21,317 nucleotides of DNA from a virus: positions 1 through 21,317 of the IMG/VR virus record IMGVR_UViG_3300034418_010051; one strand, 5' to 3'. The notes under the pieces were generated by a model, which made no database searches, had not been told where the DNA came from, and was given only the letters and a program-made list of their open reading frames with translations. The position numbers and the translations under genes are program-made. The number at the start of each line of letters is the position of its first letter. The stretch's first letter is position 1. Of the stretch, positions 16,138-21,260 are shown piece by piece.

Positions 16138-16143
16138 AAACAC

Positions 16144-16626
16144 CTAAAACGGTATGTCGTCATCAGCTAGAGGCACATCGCGAACATCTTGCTTCTGCAC
16201 ACCCTCAGCCACCGTAGGTAGCACACCTTCGATGTTTGAGTACTTCGTGTCGCCCTTGTCGACGACAACCACTTGCAGCATGCAAAGCTTGCCAACGAGT
16301 CCCTCGATAGCTCTAAGAGCTGTCTCGTCCTTTGTTAGTGCGCCAGAGCTAACAGCAGCTGGGTCAAGAGCCTCTATCAACTTATAAAGCTTGCTCTTGT
16401 TAGGCTTGCTCGCTAGCGATGTGCTAGTAACGTACCGTCCAATTTGACCCGACTTCAGCTTGAAAGAGAACTTTAAAGCCTCCTCCATTTCTTCACTCTG
16501 GTATTTCTTTTTTTCACATTCCTCAACGGCGACCACTTTAGCAGAGTAAAGTCCTGTTGGAACTACATCGTCAAATGTTCTCCCACCTGCGCCAGTTGGT
16601 CGTTTTAGAGTTATTGATAGTGCCAT
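16144..16626 (-). CDS. ssDNA-binding protein, phage type
   Basis: This is a 160-aa protein with a very strong SD (AGGAGGATGAA). It ends in LADDDIPF, the acidic tip ending in Ile-Pro-Phe typical of bacterial and phage ssDNA-binding proteins, through which partners are recruited. The body has the pattern TGLYSAKVVAVEECE, LKFSFKLKSGQIGRYVTSTS, KSKLYKLIEAL, VGKLCMLQVVVV, YSNIEGVLP, matching a phage family of OB-fold-like proteins found in replication operons. Likely role: coating ssDNA in replication and recombination. A terminator follows directly. Confidence 0.75.
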   Translation of the reverse strand: MALSITLKRPTGAGGRTFDDVVPTGLYSAKVVAVEECEKKKYQSEEMEEALKFSFKLKSGQIGRYVTSTSLASKPNKSKLYKLIEALDPAAVSSGALTKDETALRAIEGLVGKLCMLQVVVVDKGDTKYSNIEGVLPTVAEGVQKQDVRDVPLADDDIPF

Positions 16627-16687
16627 TTCATCCTCCTATGGTTTTGGCTAATTCAATTACAAATATGTCCACAACTTAGACATCGGG

Positions 16688-16894
16688 TTAATTTAATGTT
16701 TTCATGTCGTGCTCAAAGGTCTTCAAATCCTGCAGAGCCTCCCAAGGCGTGAGAACAGCATCGTCTTCGTATGCGCTCCACATCATGTGGCAGCAGTACC
16801 AGTATTGCTCATCTGTCAACTCCTCTTCTGCAACCAGCTCAAAAAAGCTCTTCGGAAACGCACTTTTGAAGTCCTCAAAAGATAATGTCGTCAT
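16688..16894 (-). CDS. Small acidic protein, unknown
   Basis: This is a 68-aa protein. The start at 16894 is favoured over an upstream in-frame ATG (16945) because AAAGGAGTGGAGC precedes it. The sequence has FEDFKSAFPKSFFELVAEEE, then YWYCCHMMWSAYEDD, and is acidic and aromatic. No family is recognised. It overlaps the 48-aa gene upstream by 20 bp, in keeping with operon packing. Confidence 0.6.
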   Translation of the reverse strand: MTTLSFEDFKSAFPKSFFELVAEEELTDEQYWYCCHMMWSAYEDDAVLTPWEALQDLKTFEHDMKTLN

Positions 16895-17021
16895 GCTCCA
16901 CTCCTTTGCCCTGAGTAACCTCGTGAGGTTGTTTTTCATCGTCATTATTCACCTTGCTCCGTATTAAATCACTTAGCCATAACGCCTCTTCGTAATCTTG
17001 AGGCACAATCTCATCAATCAT
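16875..17021 (-). CDS. 48-aa acidic small protein
   Basis: This short gene begins at ATG 17021, preceded by a strong SD (GAGGAGGTGTGCA). It runs 48 codons to TGA at 16875-16877. The product begins MIDEIVPQDYEEALWLSDL and ends VEHDDIIF. It overlaps the 64-aa gene by 8 bp and the following gene by 20 bp, filling what would otherwise be a gap. Function unknown. Confidence 0.55.
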   Translation of the reverse strand: MIDEIVPQDYEEALWLSDLIRSKVNNDDEKQPHEVTQGKGVEHDDIIF

Positions 17022-17208
17022 TGCACACCTCCTCACCCTTGCCATCTAATATCGCATTCCAGCGAGCGCGACGAGCTTGATAACGCTCTTCGAACGCTAT
17101 CCAAGCTTGGACATGCTGTCCTGCAGTCCACTCTGGATGTACTTTGACGCTAGTACGCAAGTACTCGAGCATATCCTGCCCTGATGTAACGTTAAGAATA
17201 TCGAACAT
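17014..17208 (-). CDS. Small protein, unknown
   Basis: This is a 64-aa protein starting 1 nt after the Gp157-like gene, with SD GGGAGTGA about 8 nt before ATG. The sequence is helical, with HPEWTAGQHVQAWIAFEERY and a basic patch (RYQARRARWN). No family is recognised. Placement inside the leftward operon and the good SD support it. Confidence 0.6.
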   Translation of the reverse strand: MFDILNVTSGQDMLEYLRTSVKVHPEWTAGQHVQAWIAFEERYQARRARWNAILDGKGEEVCND

Positions 17209-17209
17209 A

Positions 17210-17683
17210 TTACTTCACTCCCAAGTTAACTTTAGTCTTTAGCTCACAGCCCTCTACTCGCTCTCCTGCGCTTAGAGCTTGCTTAAGAGCTGTCTTGTCA
17301 GCTGCTACTGTCAGCCTTTGATACTGCTCAGGCAGCAGCTGAGGGTTACATGTGACCTCCACGGAGGTACTAGAACGCCACTGAAGCTTATGACGTGCTG
17401 ATTCGTACTTCTCTCGCTCGTCGAGCTGCATCTGGAGATATCCAGTCAGGCTCTTAGCGCGGTTAGCATACACTCGTGCACGCTCAGCGAGTACATCAGC
17501 TTCAGCTTTACATGCTGCAGCTAGAGCTTGCTGCTCTTTGATGTACGCACAAACATTCTCGATTTTCTCAGCTCGCTCGAGCTGGAGGGACTCCCAAGTA
17601 TCTTTAAAGGCTTCTTCGTCCAATTCAGGACGTGCAGCTAGCAATTGTAATAACTCTCCATTGATATCGTATAGTGTGCCCAT
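17210..17683 (-). CDS. Gp157-family phage protein
   Basis: This is a 157-aa protein with strong SD GGGAGG. Layout as in the siphovirus Gp157 family: LYDINGELLQLL start, acidic stretch with EEAFKDTWESL, a long coiled coil (about residues 30-95), then a short strand part (SVEVTCNPQLLPEQY), TALKQALSAGERVEGCEL and a final hydrophobic strand. In Streptococcus phage, a relative was linked to phage resistance when expressed from the host. In phages it lies among recombination genes (with ssDNA-binding or annealing proteins), and its biochemical role is not settled. Here it sits upstream of the ssDNA-binding-type gene, as expected. Confidence 0.75.
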   Translation of the reverse strand: MGTLYDINGELLQLLAARPELDEEAFKDTWESLQLERAEKIENVCAYIKEQQALAAACKAEADVLAERARVYANRAKSLTGYLQMQLDEREKYESARHKLQWRSSTSVEVTCNPQLLPEQYQRLTVAADKTALKQALSAGERVEGCELKTKVNLGVK

Positions 17684-17684
17684 A

Positions 17685-17879
17685 TTATTGTCCTCCCTGT
17701 TCTCTCTTACGCCGAAGTGCCTCAGTTGTGTGTGAGACAGCTACTCTCCGTGCCTCAGCCATTAGCTCATCACCTGTACGAGTCTCATCGACTGACTGAG
17801 TCACGGTGACTGACAGCAGCTCATGCTCATACTGAGCGAGAGTGCGTTTTATTTCATAGGTAACAGTGCTTACTTGCAT
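17685..17879 (-). CDS. First gene of leftward operon, small protein
   Basis: This is a 64-aa protein. Two adjacent ATGs (17882, 17879) follow GGGAGG. The second has the better spacing (5 nt rather than 2) and is chosen; a longer frame up to 17942 would run through the promoter. The N-terminal half (VSTVTYEIKRTLAQYEHELLSVTVT) is probably a beta hairpin or sheet, and the rest is a charged helix. No family is recognised. It is the first gene read from the divergent promoter. Confidence 0.6.
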   Translation of the reverse strand: MQVSTVTYEIKRTLAQYEHELLSVTVTQSVDETRTGDELMAEARRVAVSHTTEALRRKREQGGQ

Positions 17880-17914
17880 CATATCCTCCCAAGATAAGTT
17901 TTGATATGCTCTGA

Positions 17915-17942
17915 AATTATCATAGCAAGAGTCTTGAGTCAA
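17915..17942 (-). promoter_or_regulatory. Leftward early promoter
   Basis: On the minus strand, TTGACT (17942-17937) is followed by GATAAT after 15 nt (17921-17916), or by ATAATT after 16 nt. The -35 box is nearly consensus. Transcription would begin near 17908 and reach the operon's first ATG after a leader of about 30 nt that carries GGGAGG. Confidence 0.65.
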
Positions 17943-17958
17943 CCCTTTTCATGTGATA
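17918..17958. promoter_or_regulatory. Extended dyad operator over both promoters
   Basis: The perfect 9-bp palindrome TTGAGTCAA (17934-17942) contains both -35 boxes. TATCA (17918-17922) and TGATA (17954-17958) flank it with exactly the same centre, 17938. In all, 14 of 20 paired positions are complementary. This is the expected form of an operator through which one protein controls both directions. Confidence 0.55.
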
Positions 17959-17962
17959 AAAA
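17934..17962 (+). promoter_or_regulatory. Rightward promoter, possibly giving a leaderless message
   Basis: TTGAGT, 17-nt spacer, TAAAAA. The -10 box ends 8 nt before ATG 17970, so transcription would begin at or next to the A of the start codon. No good SD precedes this ATG. A leaderless repressor message is known for lambda cI from its maintenance promoter. Confidence 0.5.
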
Positions 17963-17969
17963 TAGGCTC

Positions 17970-18233
17970 ATGGAACAAAAAAAACACGAAGATTGGAAAA
18001 TCGGAATCAGAGCAGGTAGTTATCACCCCTTCTGGAGTGACCTTTTAAGAGATTACAAGGGCTCTGCAGGTGATTTAGCGCTGTTGTCAGGGTATTCGTA
18101 CCGTAATCTCAACAAATTGCTTAAAAAAGAGCTTAGTTTAGTGCGTGTGTCTGAGGTATATAGGATAGCGAGAGCTGCAGAAGTTGATTTAGACCTTTTT
18201 TATGGGCTTTTACATCGGTATTTCTATGTCTGA
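17970..18233 (+). CDS. Small HTH regulator, putative repressor
   Basis: This is an 87-aa protein. ATG 17970 is chosen because the longer frame from 17901 covers the promoter region. The segment GDLALLSGYSYRNLNKLLKKELSLVRVSEVYRIARAAEV (about residues 34-72; written here as one motif only to locate it by its first residues GDLALLSGYS) has the helix-turn-helix spacing of Cro/CI-like proteins: helix, SGYS turn, recognition helix with Arg and Asn. There is no oligomerisation or cleavage domain. The divergent promoter with a shared dyad suggests it regulates itself and the leftward operon. Specific function inferred. Confidence 0.55.
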   Translation: MEQKKHEDWKIGIRAGSYHPFWSDLLRDYKGSAGDLALLSGYSYRNLNKLLKKELSLVRVSEVYRIARAAEVDLDLFYGLLHRYFYV

Positions 18234-18543
18234 CTTGCTGCCAGAGAGCCACAGACGAATGTTACAAGCTCTTTTGGTACGGGCGTTAAAAGACCTACGC
18301 GACGAGCGAAGAGACGTGCGTTTAGACGCCGTTAAATGGCTCTTCTGTGACGATTTGAGCGAATTTAGCGTTACGGCAGTCTGTGACCTGCTGTCACTGC
18401 AAAAAGAGGCTCTCCGAGACTTTATCTTGACCAATTTTGACACGGCGCAGAGAATCACTGGGAGAATCGGGTCTGGGCGCGCGGTCAAGTTATCCGATAT
18501 TGATAGCTACTTATTGAGGGACGATATAGATGAAGATAGTTGA
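18226..18543 (+). CDS. Small phage protein, probable HTH
   Basis: This is a 105-aa protein. ATG 18226 overlaps the repressor-like gene by 8 bp; an in-frame ATG at 18202 is less likely, being deeper in the upstream gene and without SD. The core DAVKWLFCDDLSEFSVTAVC, then LLSLQKEALRDFI, looks like the phage pattern of DARxWLxSDD followed by a helix-turn-helix (CDLLSLQKEALRDFI). The C-terminus is acidic. It may be a second regulator or a replication accessory protein. It overlaps the next gene by 14 bp. Confidence 0.6.
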   Translation: MSDLLPESHRRMLQALLVRALKDLRDERRDVRLDAVKWLFCDDLSEFSVTAVCDLLSLQKEALRDFILTNFDTAQRITGRIGSGRAVKLSDIDSYLLRDDIDEDS

Positions 18544-18807
18544 TATCCTCCGCGAGCGCGGTCAGACCCACGGAGACTTCACGCTCGAGTCTCGCGCGGT
18601 CAGGAGCATAGTAGCGGAGCTGGAAGCCTTGCCGAGTTGGTACGACCTACCAGAGACCACACAGCACGCAGTCTATATGACTATCCTTAAGCTAGTACGC
18701 GCGGTTAACGGCGGAGACCCGACAGGAGACAGCATAGCAGATGCTATAGGGTACCTTACCCTTGCTCGCGCGCGGTCAGTCGCTGAATAGTCATATGGGC
18801 GCGGTCA
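18479..18807 (+). repeat. GCGCGGTCA direct repeats
   Basis: GCGCGGTCA occurs exactly at 18479, 18556, 18594, 18770 and 18799, with GCGCGGTTA at 18699, all in the same direction over 330 bp. Copies fall in two genes and the spacer after them. A related GCGCGGCCAGTT lies at about 20486. They could be protein-binding sites or origin elements. Confidence 0.7.
18530..18790 (+). CDS. DUF6378-like phage protein
   Basis: This is an 86-aa protein. The pattern ILRERGQTHGDF near the N-terminus, then AVYMTILKLVRAVNGGDPTGDSIADAIGYLTLA (located at residues 48-80), matches small phage proteins known to me as DUF6378, with ERGxxHGDF, a helix with K-x-R, and a D-x-x-D-x-x-GY helix. That order resembles all-alpha nucleotide hydrolases such as MazG relatives, but no activity is proven. 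It is the last gene of the short rightward group. Confidence 0.65.
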   Translation: MKIVDILRERGQTHGDFTLESRAVRSIVAELEALPSWYDLPETTQHAVYMTILKLVRAVNGGDPTGDSIADAIGYLTLARARSVAE

Positions 18808-18811
18808 GTTA

Positions 18812-18922
18812 TTAGCACGTCATAATGTACCTCCCGTACATGTTTAAAACTATGTTTCTGCTACAGGCAGCAAGCAGCAGAGCACTACGCAAAAATTGCA
18901 TAGCACTCCGCATTATTTTCAT
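18812..18922 (-). CDS. Tiny ORF with lipobox-like start, doubtful
   Basis: A 36-codon frame begins 12 nt after the stop of the 282-aa gene. It starts MKIMRSAMQFLRSALLLAAC, i.e. a basic start, a hydrophobic stretch and an L-A-A-C lipobox-like motif at Cys20, but no SD is present. The bases around its ATG (aacactATGAAaATA) resemble the start of the 282-aa gene, so this may be a copied fragment. Low certainty. Confidence 0.2.
   Translation of the reverse strand: MKIMRSAMQFLRSALLLAACSRNIVLNMYGRYIMTC
18825..18841. repeat. Perfect inverted repeat, 6-bp arms
   Basis: ATGTAC-CTCCC-GTACAT forms a hairpin between the rightward and leftward gene groups, followed by GTTTAAAAC. Without a T-run it is a weak terminator at best. 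Confidence 0.5.
18885..18905. repeat. 21-bp dispersed repeat, copy 1
   Basis: Starts ctacgcaaaaattg and matches 20968-20988 at 19 of 21 positions. It lies in the spacer after the 282-aa gene (minus strand). Confidence 0.55.
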
Positions 18923-18934
18923 AGTGTTTTCTGT

Positions 18935-19783
18935 TTAGAGGGACACAGCAAAAGAGCCGACCTCACTTGCTTGAATAGTGCCTTTCCCTTCGCTGTTCCT
19001 AGCGTTTTTACGTTTCGGGAGTTTATACCGTAGCCCGACTATGACCCCTCTCTCATCCAAGAATCTTAGGTCATGCACATCCCCATCGATTACTTTATAA
19101 CCCTGATAGGTCTCTGGCAATTGCTCACCTTTTTTTAGGTCGAAACATACTGCAACTGAAACCCCTCTCTCTAGTAGCATCTCGCACGCGCGCCAGTTTT
19201 CACCAGAGAAAGAGAAGGTCAAATGGTAGTCCTTAAGACCGTGCCTTGCCACATATTCCGGCAAGCATCGACCTGCCAATTTTGTATAATCATAGAACCG
19301 CGTGTTCTGGTATAGTCGCATTAATTCTTTAAGCGGTTTCCCGTTCTTGCGTGCTTCGAAAGGTACGTCGCTTGTCCCATTTAGTCGCACGCTATGCCCC
19401 ATGCCGTTTTTAAGAGCCTTGCGTGCCCCACGTGCTATTTCTTCGCTCACTCCTGTCCAGAACAGTAGAGGTCGAAAACGAAAGAGTAGCGTTCTTGCCA
19501 TAGTCGCTTTAATACCGCTCGAAAGTCCTAGCTGTCCGCTAGCGTTTAAGCATACAAGAGCGCAGGCATCACTCTTCCCGGCGCACAGTTCCATCCCTGA
19601 AAGGTCTGAAGGTGCAAGATATAGCATCTGAGAGAGATAACCGTAATCCAGCCCCTTGATGGTCTTGGTACTACTCTCTGTTAGTAGGTAACCTACACTC
19701 ACGTTCCTATCAGGGAATAGCTCTTGAACGTGCTTAGGGAGTACTAGGTACTCTCTTTCCGTTAACTTGAATGAATATTTCAT
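18935..19783 (-). CDS. Conserved phage protein with C-x6-C-x3-C motif (DUF7227-like)
   Basis: This is a 282-aa protein with SD TGGGAG. Conserved segments: LAPSDLSG, then CAGKSDACALVC (Cys67, Cys74, Cys78), CLNASGQ, VRLNGTSDVPFE (residues 132-143), RFYDYTK (162-168), DYHLTFSFSGEN (185-196), VIDGDVHDLRFLD (231-243), VGLRYK. I recognise this set from many phages and plasmids (DUF7227 from memory). The three Cys at the start of a likely alpha/beta barrel, with Asp/Arg-rich later motifs, recall metal- or FeS-binding enzymes such as radical SAM relatives, but the spacing is not the standard CxxxCxxC. Function unknown. Confidence 0.7.
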   Translation of the reverse strand: MKYSFKLTEREYLVLPKHVQELFPDRNVSVGYLLTESSTKTIKGLDYGYLSQMLYLAPSDLSGMELCAGKSDACALVCLNASGQLGLSSGIKATMARTLLFRFRPLLFWTGVSEEIARGARKALKNGMGHSVRLNGTSDVPFEARKNGKPLKELMRLYQNTRFYDYTKLAGRCLPEYVARHGLKDYHLTFSFSGENWRACEMLLERGVSVAVCFDLKKGEQLPETYQGYKVIDGDVHDLRFLDERGVIVGLRYKLPKRKNARNSEGKGTIQASEVGSFAVSL

Positions 19784-19797
19784 AGTGTTCTCCCATT

Positions 19798-19820
19798 AAA
19801 AAAATAGACTCCCTTAGTCT
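19798..19820 (-). terminator. Small hairpin with T-run in the leader of the 282-aa gene
   Basis: On the minus strand, AGACT-AAGGG-AGTCT-A is followed by TTTTTTT and then directly by the SD TGGGAG. The stem is short. It may work as an attenuator or a leader structure rather than a full terminator. Confidence 0.4.
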
Positions 19821-19917
19821 CTCACATGTACATTTTAGACACAATAGAATAGTGCGTTTTATCGAGAAAAAGACCTTGCTTTCCCTCTAGAATTCAGATA
19901 GAGTCCTCTCTGTTACG

Positions 19918-19946
19918 TTGGAACTACTTTTTCAGCGTAACATTAT
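19918..19946 (+). promoter_or_regulatory. Rightward promoter for the 61-aa gene
   Basis: TTGGAA, 17-nt spacer, CATTAT, with ATG 19971 about 25 nt after the -10 box. A plausible sigma-70-type promoter that would serve an isolated rightward gene. Confidence 0.5.
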
Positions 19947-19970
19947 GAGCGCGGGTAGAGGGATGAGGGT

Positions 19971-20156
19971 ATGATACGCAGTTATCGCGGTACGATATCG
20001 AGAGAGATTGATAAAATTATGAACCCCACTAAAGTATATCGCGGTACTGATATTCCTGAAGAGATACGAAAGAAATTAGAACAGAGAGAAAACAAAAAAA
20101 AACAGACCGAAAACGGTGAGTCTTTCGAAACACCGCGCTTCCGGTCTGCTAAATAA
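19971..20156 (+). CDS. Small protein with duplicated YRGT motif
   Basis: This is a 61-aa protein with a purine-rich SD (GATGAGGGT). Two related segments, SYRGTISREI and VYRGTDIPEEI, are encoded by similar DNA (tatcgcggta in both), so the gene grew by internal duplication. The rest is Lys/Glu/Gln-rich. The 3' end can form nested stems (cagaccg/cggtctg with cggtg/caccg inside), which may act as a transcript end. No family is recognised. Confidence 0.5.
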   Translation: MIRSYRGTISREIDKIMNPTKVYRGTDIPEEIRKKLEQRENKKKQTENGESFETPRFRSAK

Positions 20157-20158
20157 TT

Positions 20159-20200
20159 GCCTAGTACCTTTCCAATTAATTAAAAATTACCGCCCTAGGC
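20159..20200. repeat. Inverted repeat between convergent genes
   Basis: GCCTAG and CTAGGC face each other around an AT-rich centre (aattaattaaaaatt), at the ends of the convergent 61-aa and 94-aa genes. This may be a weak two-way transcript end. Confidence 0.35.
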
Positions 20201-20460
20201 GAGTAGCTCTCTTTACGGTTTCTACCTTGCCAATAGTCGCAATGGCTCTCGACTAGAGAGTAGGTTATTCCCTTCTCTTTTAATGCCAGTAGCAATTTAC
20301 TCGCGTCCGAGTCCTCTTCCAAGAAGTAGTAACGTGAATCCTGATAGCTAAAATGGCTTATACACGCGGTTAGGTCCAAGTCCCATACTATCGAGTGAGG
20401 TACTCTCAACCACCCGTGACCAGAGTCTTGAATATACTTGAACGTGTAGTGTTTATGCAT
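20176..20460 (-). CDS. Small conserved phage protein (HGWLxVP motif)
   Basis: This is a 94-aa protein with SD TGGGAGAA. The order HGWLRVPHSIVWDLDL, then ISHFSYQDSRYYFLEEDSDA matches a small family in phages and plasmids with HGWLxVP and FSY--YYLEEDxDA motifs; the function is not known to me. It has the same leader pattern as the two other leftward genes nearby, so they are probably expressed together. Confidence 0.65.
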   Translation of the reverse strand: MHKHYTFKYIQDSGHGWLRVPHSIVWDLDLTACISHFSYQDSRYYFLEEDSDASKLLLALKEKGITYSLVESHCDYWQGRNRKESYSPRAVIFN

Positions 20461-20481
20461 CGTTTTCTCCCATATATATAT

Positions 20482-20513
20482 ATACGCGCGGCCAGTTCTA
20501 CCGACTGCGCTAA
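20482..20513 (-). other. tRNA D-arm-like fragment in a leader
   Basis: On the minus strand, TTTAGCGCAGTCGGTAGAAC resembles the U8 to D-arm part of a tRNA (TAGC-CAGTCGGTAGA-C), and is followed by CTGGCCGCGCG. Nothing after it makes an anticodon or T arm, so it is not a tRNA gene. It might be a trace of a tRNA or a leader hairpin (GCGCAG with CTG-GCGC). Confidence 0.3.
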
Positions 20514-20532
20514 AGTATCGGGTTTCAATTAA

Positions 20533-20587
20533 CCCCCAGAACCTCTCACATACAGAGAGAGAAGCTCTGGGGAGTAACCACTCCCTT
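20533..20587. repeat. Nested inverted repeats upstream of the 94-aa gene
   Basis: CCCCAGA and TCTGGGG pair around CTCTC/GAGAG, and next to it GGGAGT-AACC-ACTCCC makes a second hairpin. There is no T-run, so these look like leader or protein-binding structures rather than terminators. Confidence 0.4.
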
Positions 20588-20601
20588 ATTCCCTCTCTCT
20601 G

Positions 20602-20838
20602 TTAGAACCAAGTAGCGTCCTCTAATACTTCTCTACGGTAATCAACGTCACCCGTCCAACGTACTAGCATAGGGGCATTATCCCACCATTCGTCCTCTCT
20701 CTCTTCATCGAAACGATGTGACCAATTGGTGCTTAAGGTACGATATACTTCATAAGCTTCATCTTCATCATCACTCTCAAATATGATGATGGGTGAGTCT
20801 TTGAAGCGGTGATTCCGAACAGAAACATAAAACTCCAT
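20602..20838 (-). CDS. Small acidic protein, unknown
   Basis: This is a 78-aa protein with SD TGGGAGAA, 4 nt before ATG. It is acidic and Trp-rich, with VSVRNHRFKDSPIIIFESDDEDEAYEVY at the start (residues 5-32, a strand-strand-helix pattern) and WWDNAPMLVRW later. A short AGTC/GACT hairpin and TTTTT precede the SD. It is the last gene before the gene-free right end. No family is recognised; an acidic, DNA-mimic-like surface is possible but not shown. Confidence 0.55.
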   Translation of the reverse strand: MEFYVSVRNHRFKDSPIIIFESDDEDEAYEVYRTLSTNWSHRFDEEREDEWWDNAPMLVRWTGDVDYRREVLEDATWF

Positions 20839-20967
20839 AATCTTCTCCCAAAAACAGTCACTATCGACTACATAGAGAAGGTACCACAGCCTGAGTCATA
20901 TGTAAAGTCTGTTCATGTAAAAAGGTGAAAAAAATGTAAGTATCCGGAAACATTGTTTGAGATAGCC

Positions 20968-20988
20968 CTACACAAAAATTTCATAGCA
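20968..20988. repeat. 21-bp dispersed repeat, copy 2
   Basis: Starts ctacacaaaaattt; 19 of 21 bases match 18885-18905. It stands about 30 bp before the 20-bp tandem repeats. Confidence 0.55.
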
Positions 20989-21016
20989 AAACCCTACTCT
21001 CAGACCCAAAACCCCG

Positions 21017-21196
21017 AACATCTTCTCCAATCGAGAAACATCTCCTTGGTATGCCAAACAGTATGGCATGCCTAACTGCATTTGCTCGGTATGCCTAACA
21101 ACTTCTCGCCCCTAACAGCATCTCCTTGGGTCTAACAGCATCTCCTTGGAGTGAGAAGCATCTTCTCTCAGTAAGGAACATCTGTTCGGTATGCCT
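21017..21196. repeat. Nine contiguous 20-bp repeats (iteron-like)
   Basis: Units start at 21017, 21037, 21057, 21077, 21097, 21117, 21137, 21157 and 21177, with no base gained or lost. Consensus for the first 13 positions is A(A/G)CATCTYCTYGG, then often TATGCCT. Unit 3 is the most diverged. On the minus strand the core reads AAGGAGATG. Uniform 20-bp spacing puts each site on the same face of the helix about every two turns, as in plasmid and phage origins bound by an initiator. Confidence 0.8.
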
Positions 21197-21220
21197 AACT
21201 AACCAGCCAGTAGGTAGCTA

Positions 21221-21260
21221 GGGGGGGGTAGGGGGCGCCAGCGCGGGCGCGCTCACCCCC
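21221..21260. other. G-rich tract and strong GC hairpin
   Basis: Eight G, TA, five G, then AGCGCG-GG-CGCGCT nested inside GGGGG/CCCCC (21231-21260). Four G-runs of three or more could also form a quadruplex. The AT-rich tract at 21275-21300 follows. Confidence 0.6.

Noticed and set aside
16096-16143. Longer start of the DUF6948-like gene at 16143
   Set aside because: It would translate the terminator hairpin. The ATG at 16095 has a proper AGGAG.
16650-16682. DnaA-box-like ttgtggaca next to a TGTC/GACA inverted repeat
   Set aside because: A single weak match with no neighbours; not enough for an origin claim.
17880-17942. Longer start of the first leftward gene, and of the HTH gene at 17901
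   Set aside because: Both extensions cover the divergent promoters; the inner starts fit the SD or the promoter positions.
20482-20560. tRNA gene
   Set aside because: Only a D-arm-like part is present; no anticodon stem, T arm or acceptor pairing follows.
21017-21196. CRISPR array
   Set aside because: The 20-bp units touch each other with no unique spacers, and no cas gene is near.
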